Shown one piece after another: positions 39,570 to 45,524 of a DNA stretch of 45,524 nucleotides. Source of the stretch: Acidobacteriota bacterium (lineage in GTDB: Bacteria > Acidobacteriota > Polarisedimenticolia > Gp22-AA2 > AA152); NCBI GenBank assembly GCA_003222305.1, contig QHVQ01000009.1, forward strand, positions 1-45,524, written 5' to 3'. The stretch's first letter is position 1; every line of letters starts with the position of its first letter. A model generated the notes under the pieces. It did not search any database. It had not been told where the DNA came from and worked only from the letters and a program-made list of their open reading frames with translations. The position numbers and the translations under genes are program-made.

Positions 39570-41009
39570 TTATCGGCCCAGCTCCTGGGATCGGATGAGG
39601 CGGTCGATGCGCCGTAAAGCCCCTTCGCGGCCCACCAGGGTAAGGACCGTGAAGATCCCCGGAGACACCGCCTGTCCGGTGAGCGCGATTCTCAAGGGGT
39701 GGATCAGCTTCGCAGCGGCGATTCCCATTCCGGCAGCCGCCTTCCGGAGAGCTGCCTCGGTGGCCGCCTCATCGAAGGGCTCCACCCTCTCCAGTGCGTC
39801 ACGGAGTGCCACCATGCGCCGGGCGGTCTCGGGATCTCCTAGGTGTTTTGCCGCCGCCCCCGGGTCATAGGCGAAGTCGTCGCTCAAGAAGATCGCGCTG
39901 TCACGCGCCAGGTCTGAGAGCTTCCGCGAGCGAGGCTTCAGGGTTTCCAGGACCTTTTCGAACCATTCGCGTCGCTCCCCCTCCAACGAGGCATCCCATA
40001 ATCCCCGCGCTTTCAGCTCCCCCCGGATGGCCTCGCGGATGGCCGCCGCCGGCATGGCATTGATGTATTGACTGTTGAGCCATTCCAGCTTTTGTTCGTC
40101 GAACACCGCCCCCTTCTTTCCTACCCCTTCGAAGGAGAACCGGCGGATCAATTCCTCCCGCGGCAGGAATTCTCGGCCGTCGCCGGAGGACCAGCCCAGC
40201 AACGCCAGGAAGTTGAAGAGCGCCTCCGGCAAGTAGCCGGCCTCCCGATACTCGGTGACTGCCACCGCTCCGTGGCGTTTGCTGAGCCGCTTCTTGTCGG
40301 GCCCCAGGATCAGGGGAAGGTGGGCGAAGGTTGGAATCGGCTCCCCCAGGGCGCGGTAAAGCAGGATCTGCTTCGGCGTGTTGCTCAGGTGATCGTCTCC
40401 GCGGATCACGTCCGTGATCTTCATGTCCACGTCGTCGGAGACTACCGACAGGTGATAGGTGGGCGTTCCGTCTGAGCGCAGCAGGATGAAATCTTCGAGG
40501 GTCTCGTTGGCAAAGGTGGTGCGACCGTGCACTCGGTCGCTCCACGAAGTGACCCCTTCGGGGACCCTGAAGCGGAAAGCATGGGGCTGTCCCACTGCCA
40601 CCCGCCGCTGCACCTCCTCCGGCAGAAGGGCGAGGCAGGTCCTTTCGTACTTCCAGGTCACTCCTAGCCGCTCGGCCTCCTGGCGCCTTCGCTGGAGCTC
40701 GGCGGGCTCGCAGAAGCAGGGATAGGCGCTGCGGGACGCCTGCAGCTTCAATCCGGTGGCTCGGTGCAGATCCCGGCGCTGGGACTGGTAGTAGGGCCCC
40801 TCGTCCCAGTCCAGGCCCAGCCACCGCAATCCCTCGAGGATGGCGGCAGTCATCTCTTCTTTGGAGCGCTCCAAATCGGTGTCCTCGATGCGGAGGATGA
40901 AGACTCCCCGGCTGGTTCGGGCGAAGAGCCAGTTGAAAAGCGCCGTCCTCGCCCCTCCGACGTGCAGATAGCCGGTGGGAGATGGCGCGAAGCGTACCCG
41001 TACGCTCAT
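39570..41009 (-). CDS. gltX: glutamyl-tRNA synthetase
   Basis: Class I synthetase charging tRNA-Glu with glutamate; it may also mischarge tRNA-Gln if the transamidation pathway is used. It has 479 residues, the usual length. Landmarks are FAPSPTGYLHVGGARTALFN (HIGH motif as HVGG), ILRIEDTDLERS, YHLSVVSDDVDMKITDVIRGDDH, PLILGPDKKRLSKRHGA (KLSKR as KRLSKRHG) and a C-terminal anticodon-binding half. ATG 41009 has no strong ribosome site in view. Its upstream neighbour on the same strand is tRNA-Ser (48 bases away); tRNA-Gln and tRNA-Glu lie beyond the opposite-strand export gene. Confidence 0.97.
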   Translation of the reverse strand: MSVRVRFAPSPTGYLHVGGARTALFNWLFARTSRGVFILRIEDTDLERSKEEMTAAILEGLRWLGLDWDEGPYYQSQRRDLHRATGLKLQASRSAYPCFCEPAELQRRRQEAERLGVTWKYERTCLALLPEEVQRRVAVGQPHAFRFRVPEGVTSWSDRVHGRTTFANETLEDFILLRSDGTPTYHLSVVSDDVDMKITDVIRGDDHLSNTPKQILLYRALGEPIPTFAHLPLILGPDKKRLSKRHGAVAVTEYREAGYLPEALFNFLALLGWSSGDGREFLPREELIRRFSFEGVGKKGAVFDEQKLEWLNSQYINAMPAAAIREAIRGELKARGLWDASLEGERREWFEKVLETLKPRSRKLSDLARDSAIFLSDDFAYDPGAAAKHLGDPETARRMVALRDALERVEPFDEAATEAALRKAAAGMGIAAAKLIHPLRIALTGQAVSPGIFTVLTLVGREGALRRIDRLIRSQELGR

Positions 41010-41056
41010 AGTCCTTGTCCGAGTCGATGGTTCGTTCGGGAGGGGTGCAGGAGGGC

Positions 41057-41148
41057 TGGCGGAGAGGGAGGGATTCGAACCCTCGACCCGGTTTTACCCA
41101 GGTAACGCATTAGCAGTGCGCCCTGTTCGGCCACTCCAGCACCTCTCC
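41057..41148 (-). tRNA. tRNA-Ser (GCU)
   Basis: A 92-base minus-strand tRNA with acceptor GGAGAGG/CCTCTCC, G73 and genomic CCA. The anticodon arm GCGCA-CTGCTAA-TGCGT has anticodon GCT. A long variable arm, as in class II tRNAs, and a T-arm GAGGG-TTCGAAT-CCCTC complete it. Confidence 0.95.
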
Positions 41149-41178
41149 GCACCGGATCCGCGCTGGCCGGGAGGCGTT

Positions 41179-41208
41179 AGTCTAGCGTGAGACGGCTTTT
41201 CTTGTCCA
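41179..41208 (-). promoter_or_regulatory. promoter of tRNA-Ser
   Basis: Minus strand TGGACA (41208-41203), 18 bases, TAGACT (41184-41179), about 30 bases upstream of the tRNA-Ser 5' end. Confidence 0.5.
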
Positions 41209-41221
41209 CGGAGCCATTTTG

Positions 41222-41250
41222 TTGACTCATCCCGAAACCACCTCTAAGAT
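41222..41250 (+). promoter_or_regulatory. promoter of beta-barrel gene
   Basis: TTGACT (41222-41227), 17 bases, TAAGAT (41245-41250), about 50 bases before the ATG at 41300. A good sigma70-type promoter. Confidence 0.65.
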
Positions 41251-41299
41251 CTCGCCACCCGGTGCCACGACGCAACGAGCCATCTGAGGAGAGGACACG

Positions 41300-41875
41300 A
41301 TGAAGATCAAGGCCCTGCTTCTCCTGTCTCTGCTGCCCTTGCTCCTGTCGGCAACTTCCATGGCGCGCGCCCAGAACCGGGCCGAGTCATGGGAGCTCGG
41401 TCCTTATGTGGTCGGCACCGACTTCGACTCCCAAGCTGAGATCGAGGACGCTGCTGGGATCGGCTTCCGGTTCGGATACAACTTCACCCGCCTGCACGAG
41501 GTCGAAATCCTCTTCGATGCCGTGCACACCCAAGATTCGGTCATCAACCAAATCGACATCGACGAAGGCAAATTCGAAGCGAATTACGTCTTCAACTTCA
41601 ACGTCCAGCGGCATCAGCCGGTGGTCCCCTACCTGACCGCGGGGTTGGGGTTCGTCCACTTCAAGGTGGATGATCCGATCTTCGGGACCGACGACGAAAC
41701 AGATTCCCTCTTCAACTTCGGGGGTGGCGTGCGCTTCTTCTTCACGAAGACCTTCAACCTGCGCCTCGACTTCCGCTCGGTCTTCTTCCAGGGGGACAAC
41801 GTCGTCCTACGAGACCTGGACTACCAGGACAACGAGTTTTCCGCTGGAGTCGGTTGGATTCTGGGGAGCCGCTAG
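41300..41875 (+). CDS. outer-membrane beta-barrel protein
   Basis: A 191-residue exported protein: signal peptide (about 1-24, ending SMARAQ) and a small beta-barrel of the OmpA-like/OmpW-like 8-strand size. Alternating strands with aromatic ends are visible, e.g. GIGFRFGYNFTRLHEVEILF, VVPYLTAGLGFVHFKVD, LFNFGGGVRFFFTKTFNLRL and EFSAGVGWILGSR, separated by acidic loops. Function is unknown, probably a small structural or receptor barrel. ATG 41300 follows GAGGAGAGG and the gene has its own promoter at 41222. It is separated by about 195 bases from the GAF gene downstream, so it is probably monocistronic. Confidence 0.9.
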   Translation: MKIKALLLLSLLPLLLSATSMARAQNRAESWELGPYVVGTDFDSQAEIEDAAGIGFRFGYNFTRLHEVEILFDAVHTQDSVINQIDIDEGKFEANYVFNFNVQRHQPVVPYLTAGLGFVHFKVDDPIFGTDDETDSLFNFGGGVRFFFTKTFNLRLDFRSVFFQGDNVVLRDLDYQDNEFSAGVGWILGSR

Positions 41876-42069
41876 GCTCCCCTCCCTTTGCCCCTAACCC
41901 ACTGCCTCATCGGGGGATAACTCCTTCAGCCCCGTTCAGCCGCCGGCCAACGACTGGGGTTGCGCGCGGACGGACGAATCCTTACATTTCACTCACGGCC
42001 TGGCCTGTCTCGAAGCAGGCCCGTGATTCCAGGGTGCCCAGGCCTGCCGGCCGAGAGGAGGGGGGATCC

Positions 42070-42546
42070 ATGAGCGGCGAGGAGATCTGCCGAAAGTTGG
42101 AAGAGATTTCCAGGTGTGGCGCGAGTCTTGAGGAGATTCTTGCCCAGGCCGTGGACCTGCTGCATCAATCCAATCCCCGGTTCCACTGGACCGGAATCTA
42201 CGAGCTCTATCCCGATAACGTGCTGCGGCTCGGTCCCTTCCTGGGCGCCCCCACCGACCATGTCTTCATCGCCGTGGGTCGCGGGGTCTGCGGCACCGCC
42301 GTGGCGGAGAATCGGAACATCAACGTCCCCGATGTTTCCCGGGCCCCCAATTACCTGGCCTGCTCCAGCGAGACCCGCTCCGAGCTGGTCATCCTCATTC
42401 GTGAAGGTAGCAAGATCTTCGCCCAGATCGACATCGACAGCCACGATCTGGACGCTTTTGACCGCGAGGCCATGACGCAGGTCGAGAAGGTGGCCGACTA
42501 TCTCGCCGCCGCTTATGCTCAAGCCACCGGCGGTGGCGCTCTGTGA
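42070..42546 (+). CDS. GAF-domain protein, free methionine-R-sulfoxide reductase-like
   Basis: A 158-residue single GAF domain resembling fRMsr (YebR), which reduces free methionine-R-sulfoxide. Matching features are NPRFHWTGIYEL, VLRLGPFLGAP, VGRGVCGTAVAENRNINVPDV and YLACSSETRSELVILI, with the family's later cysteines (GVC and LAC). The first of the three fRMsr cysteines, normally in the segment before VGRG, is not present (GAPTDHVFIAVGRG). ATG 42070 is chosen because GAGGAGGGGGG lies right upstream. Reduced catalysis or a sensor role is possible. The kinase gene starts 46 bases downstream, so a shared transcript is likely. Confidence 0.8.
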   Translation: MSGEEICRKLEEISRCGASLEEILAQAVDLLHQSNPRFHWTGIYELYPDNVLRLGPFLGAPTDHVFIAVGRGVCGTAVAENRNINVPDVSRAPNYLACSSETRSELVILIREGSKIFAQIDIDSHDLDAFDREAMTQVEKVADYLAAAYAQATGGGAL

Positions 42547-42592
42547 GTCCCGAAACTTCGCCATTGCACCCTCACGGTGGGGGCACCATCAC

Positions 42593-45013
42593 TTGAAAAC
42601 CCGGCCCGGGGTCCGAGACGCGCCGCCGGAAGTCTCCGCACCGAGCCCGGAAGGCTCGGAGCGTCGTTTCCGACTACTGGACGAGCAGATCCGGGTCCTG
42701 GAGCGGGAGCGCCAAAAGCTCTCGGCCGTGGTCCATCATACCGACGCTGGTTTCCTGGTCCTGGATGCCTCGCTCGCGGTGGCCTGGGCCAACTCGGTGT
42801 TTGCCCGGCGCTTTTCCCGGGGCGCCCACCCCGTGGCCCTGGTGGGGGCTGCCTGCAACAAAGTCCTCTGCGGAGAGGACAAGATCTGCGAACAATGCCC
42901 GGCTGCCCGGCCGTTCGTCACCGGCTCCGTCGCCCACCACGAAATGCGCCTGGAGACTCCCGGGGAAATCCGCGACCTCTACGTGACCGCCGTGCCCATC
43001 AAGTCCCTCGCCGGGGAGACGGACCAATGCATCGTCATGGTCCAGGACGTGTCGGACCTGCAGGTTCTGCGCCGATCCCAGGAAAGCCTGAAGGCCAGCG
43101 AAGAGCGGTTCCGCTCTATTTTTGAAAATGCCGCCACGGGCATGGCCACGGTGAACACCGAGGGAGAGTTCATGCAGGTCAACGCGGCGTTCTGCAAATT
43201 CCTGGGCTACACGCCGGAAGAGCTGGTGGGAAAAAGAGTGGATCAGATCACCCATCCCGACGATCGGGCGACCACCGGGCAAGTGCTTCAGCAGGGACGT
43301 TCGGGATCTCTGCGGGTCGTGGAGATTGAGAAGCGTTACCTGCGAAAGGACGGCTCGGTCGCCTGGGGGCACACCAGTGCCACCTGGATCCAGGATGCCC
43401 GGGGAAGACCTCTTTATTCCGTGGCGCTCGTGCAGGACGTCGGAGAGCGCAAGACGGCAGAGGAGGCGCTTCGGAGGAGCGAGGCGCGCAAGGGCGCCAT
43501 CCTGGACACGGCCCTGGACGCCGTCATCAGCATCGACCACCGGGGAACGATCACGGAGTTCAACCCGGCGGCAGAGCAGATGTTCGGGTTCCGCCGTGAC
43601 GCCGCGGTGGGACGGAACATGGCCGAGCTCCTCGTCCCCCCTCGCCTCCTCGAGGGTCATCAGAGAGGGCTGGAGCGCTACCTGGAGCTCGGCACGGGGG
43701 CCGTCCTCGGCCGGCGCATTCAGATTCAGGCGCTCCGCCGCGACGGGACCGAGTTTCCCGTCGAGCTTGCCATCGCCAGAATTCCCCTCGACGGCCCCCC
43801 GACGTTCACGGGCTTTGTCCGCGATCTCACCGACATCAAGCAGGCCGAGAGCGCCCTGCGGCAACGGGAAGAGCAGCTCCAGCACGCCCAGAAGATGGAA
43901 GCCATCGGCACCCTGGCCGGGGGAGTAGCCCACGACTTCAATAACCTCCTCACGGGAATTCTGGGATATGCCGAGCTCCTCAAGATGGGATCGAAGCCAG
44001 GAGAGAAGGTCCATCAGGCGGCGGAGGTCATCGAACGAGCCGCTTCCCGGGCTGCCTCCCTGACCCAGCAGCTCCTGGGCTTCGCCCGGCGCGGGAAGCA
44101 TCAGAATGTCCCCGTGGACTTGAACGCCACCATCCAGGAAGTGATGGGGCTTCTGGTTCGCACCTTCGACAAGAACATCAGCCTCCGGCAGGAATTCACC
44201 CCACACTCAGCAGCCATCCTGGGCGATCCCGGGCAGGTGGGCCAGATCATCCTCAATCTGGCGGTGAATGCCGCCGACTCCATGGTCGAAGGGGGCGAAC
44301 TGGCATTCCGCACCGAGGTGGTGGAGCTCACCGAGGATCAGCGCCGCCGTCAAGACGGGACCCGGTCCGGCCCCTTCGTGCTCCTCTCCGTCTCCGACAC
44401 CGGCAGCGGGATCCCCCCGGAAGTCCTGCCGCGAATCTTCGAGCCCTTCTTCACCACCAAGGAGTGCGGCAAGGGAACGGGGATGGGACTGGCCATGGTG
44501 TACGGCATCGTGCAGAACCACGGAGGCTTCATCGAGATCGATACGACGGTGGGTCGCGGCACCGTTTTCCGGCTCTACTTCCCCTTGCAGCGCTCGGAGG
44601 ATCGACCCGAGGGGGCCTGGTCCGCGGAGGGTGACGTGATGCCCGGGAACGGCACGATTCTCGTGGTGGACGACGAAGAGGCGGTGCGCTGCGTCGCCAC
44701 AGCCTTCCTGGAGGAGATGGGCTACCGGGTGCTGACCGCCCGCGACGGAGCGGAAGCGGTGGAGATCTACCGGAGTTCCCTGAAATCCATCGACTTGGTG
44801 ATCATCGACATGGTGATGCCGAAGCTAGGGGGTCGCGAGTGCTTCCGGGCCCTGAAGGAAATCAACCCTCGCCTGCGCGCCATCCTCTCGACCGGCTATG
44901 ATTTCAACACCGTAGCCCAGGAGATTCTGGACGAGGGGATGCGCGGCTTCATCCAGAAGCCCTACCAGCTGCGCCAGCTCTCGGAGGTGGTGGCCGCCGC
45001 GCTGGCCGCCTGA
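42593..45013 (+). CDS. hybrid sensor histidine kinase with three PAS domains and receiver
   Basis: An 806-residue cytoplasmic hybrid kinase without a clear membrane segment. PAS1 (about 43-165) holds an unusual Cys set: Cys88, Cys93, Cys99 and Cys102 in CNKVLCGEDKICEQC. Next are PAS2 (about 175-295, RFRSIFENAATGMATVN) and PAS3 (about 300-425, GAILDTALDAVISIDHRG). HisKA follows with the phospho-acceptor in GGVAHDFNNLL, then HATPase_c with N box LNLAVNAADSM and G boxes DTGSGIP and GKGTGMGLAMV. The C-terminal receiver has VVDDEEAV, the phospho-Asp in VIIDMVMP and Lys in IQKPYQ. The start is TTG 42593, with GGTGGGGG upstream; an in-frame ATG at 42515 would overlap the GAF gene. Its target regulator is not nearby. 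Confidence 0.9.
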   Translation: MKTRPGVRDAPPEVSAPSPEGSERRFRLLDEQIRVLERERQKLSAVVHHTDAGFLVLDASLAVAWANSVFARRFSRGAHPVALVGAACNKVLCGEDKICEQCPAARPFVTGSVAHHEMRLETPGEIRDLYVTAVPIKSLAGETDQCIVMVQDVSDLQVLRRSQESLKASEERFRSIFENAATGMATVNTEGEFMQVNAAFCKFLGYTPEELVGKRVDQITHPDDRATTGQVLQQGRSGSLRVVEIEKRYLRKDGSVAWGHTSATWIQDARGRPLYSVALVQDVGERKTAEEALRRSEARKGAILDTALDAVISIDHRGTITEFNPAAEQMFGFRRDAAVGRNMAELLVPPRLLEGHQRGLERYLELGTGAVLGRRIQIQALRRDGTEFPVELAIARIPLDGPPTFTGFVRDLTDIKQAESALRQREEQLQHAQKMEAIGTLAGGVAHDFNNLLTGILGYAELLKMGSKPGEKVHQAAEVIERAASRAASLTQQLLGFARRGKHQNVPVDLNATIQEVMGLLVRTFDKNISLRQEFTPHSAAILGDPGQVGQIILNLAVNAADSMVEGGELAFRTEVVELTEDQRRRQDGTRSGPFVLLSVSDTGSGIPPEVLPRIFEPFFTTKECGKGTGMGLAMVYGIVQNHGGFIEIDTTVGRGTVFRLYFPLQRSEDRPEGAWSAEGDVMPGNGTILVVDDEEAVRCVATAFLEEMGYRVLTARDGAEAVEIYRSSLKSIDLVIIDMVMPKLGGRECFRALKEINPRLRAILSTGYDFNTVAQEILDEGMRGFIQKPYQLRQLSEVVAAALAA

Positions 45014-45017
45014 TCCC

Positions 45018-45329
45018 TCACTCCATCCGAAACTCGATCCGATAGACGAGCTCGTGCGCGTTGCGCACGATCCACCCGAGAAATGCCCCCGTCAGCATGC
45101 CGTTGGAGCGATCCCGAATCTGTCCCCAGAACGTCCCACCGCTCTGCTGGAGCTTCACGTCGCCGCGGTGCGTGATCTGCTGCTTGTGGCGCCATACCGC
45201 CCACCCCTCCCTGCCGCGCTTGCGCTCATGGATCTGGAAGACGTACCGGGGATTCCCCCTGAGCAGATCGTTCAGGTCGTCGAGCCCTTTACCCTGCACG
45301 AAGACCAGATCGCAGTTCACCACGCGCAT
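45018..45329 (-). CDS. conserved hypothetical protein
   Basis: A 103-residue basic protein. GGGAGG lies four bases before the ATG at 45329 (the frame is open 17 codons further up but unsupported). The sequence has a small beta-rich look: MRVVNCDLVFVQGKGLDDL, then a strand-rich middle (RYVFQIHERKRG, WAVWRHKQQITH) and MLTGAFLGWIVRNAHEL near the end. No family is recognised. Its stop lies four bases after the histidine-kinase stop (converging genes), and a tRNA fragment lies upstream of it. No further function can be given. Confidence 0.65.
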   Translation of the reverse strand: MRVVNCDLVFVQGKGLDDLNDLLRGNPRYVFQIHERKRGREGWAVWRHKQQITHRGDVKLQQSGGTFWGQIRDRSNGMLTGAFLGWIVRNAHELVYRIEFRME

Positions 45330-45434
45330 GACAACCTCCCTGTTCTCACCGGCCTTCGCAACAAGCGGGGACCCGGACACATCGTCTCTCGATACTCTGT
45401 CTCTGGGGCTGGTTCATGGAAATCCCGCAGGGGT

Positions 45435-45488
45435 TGGCGGAGGGAGCAGGATTCGAACCTGCGGATCTTTCGCTCAGTGGTTTTCAAG
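45435..45488 (-). tRNA. 3' part of a tRNA-Ser (UGA), truncated or att-site remnant
   Basis: The minus strand shows a 3' tRNA-Ser half: anticodon loop CTTGAAA (TGA), 3' anticodon strand ACCAC, a variable arm (TGAGCGAAAGAT), T-arm GCAGG-TTCGAAT-CCTGC, acceptor 3' strand TCCCTCC, G73 and CCA. The 5' side is abnormal. The bases before the loop (AGGGG) do not pair with ACCAC, and the expected D-arm is missing; only a short GGAGG lies about 20 bases further on. It is either a deleted or degenerate tRNA or the half-tRNA left by integration at a tRNA-Ser gene. Confidence 0.7.
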
Positions 45489-45524
45489 CCCCTTCCAGCC
45501 TCCGTATGGGGCCTACTCTAGCCA

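Noticed and set aside
45435-45524. selC (tRNA-Sec) at the right edge
   Set aside because: The anticodon loop reads TTGAAA (TGA), not TTCAAA (TCA), and the acceptor/T-stem lengths are of ordinary tRNA-Ser.
1-45524. CRISPR array, IS elements, prophage genes
   Set aside because: No regularly spaced direct repeats, no transposase or integrase frame, and no phage structural genes were seen in any of the reading frames.

Overview
This is a GC-rich bacterial chromosome segment packed with housekeeping and accessory genes. The organism looks diderm. The window encodes an outer-membrane beta-barrel, a short Wza-type export protein, lipoprotein and Tat signals, and a tripartite MacB-like exporter. It also carries a class D-type sortase with its own MPATG-tailed substrate, and a radical SAM gene with an in-frame UGA that I read as selenocysteine. 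This mix fits Acidobacteriota or a neighbouring soil/subsurface phylum, but the phylum is an inference and no rRNA is present to settle it.

Layout. 0-5 kb: queF, hsp20 with a clear promoter and terminator, fdhD, and a reverse operon of MPATG surface protein, sortase and HPr-kinase-like protein. 5-14 kb: threonine dehydratase, transketolase, a DUF4097 repeat protein, a GNAT acetyltransferase, CorA, then a reverse operon of small Tat protein, amidase and fructose bisphosphatase. 14-18.6 kb: an MMPL/RND exporter translationally coupled to a B12-type radical SAM enzyme. 18.7-23.2 kb: an exporter operon (membrane fusion protein, ATPase, two permeases). 23.4-28 kb: an AtoE-like transporter, YceI, a DsbA-type lipoprotein and an aminotransferase. 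28-33 kb: cystathionine beta-synthase, and divergent from it a NifU-like protein followed by a radical SAM selenoprotein, which converges on an ATP-grasp enzyme. 32.8-37.8 kb: MaoC plus CitE-like lyase converging on a three-gene methylcrotonyl-CoA-type carboxylase operon. 37.8-45.5 kb: a membrane protein, tRNA-Gln, tRNA-Glu, Wza-like protein, gltX, tRNA-Ser, beta-barrel protein, fRMsr-like GAF protein, a hybrid histidine kinase, and a 3' fragment of a second tRNA-Ser at the right edge.

How the genes fit together. The carboxylase operon, CitE/MaoC pair and AtoE-like carrier point to branched-chain or short-chain acid catabolism. Transketolase and fructose bisphosphatase serve central carbon metabolism. 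FdhD implies a molybdenum or tungsten formate dehydrogenase elsewhere, which agrees with selenocysteine use. The strongest observation is that the radical SAM gene at 30026 does not end at its apparent TGA (31418). Reading through gives a Cys-Sec-Ala-Glu-Pro tail, a bacterial SECIS-like hairpin sits at the right distance, and a real stop follows at 31475, just before the converging gene.
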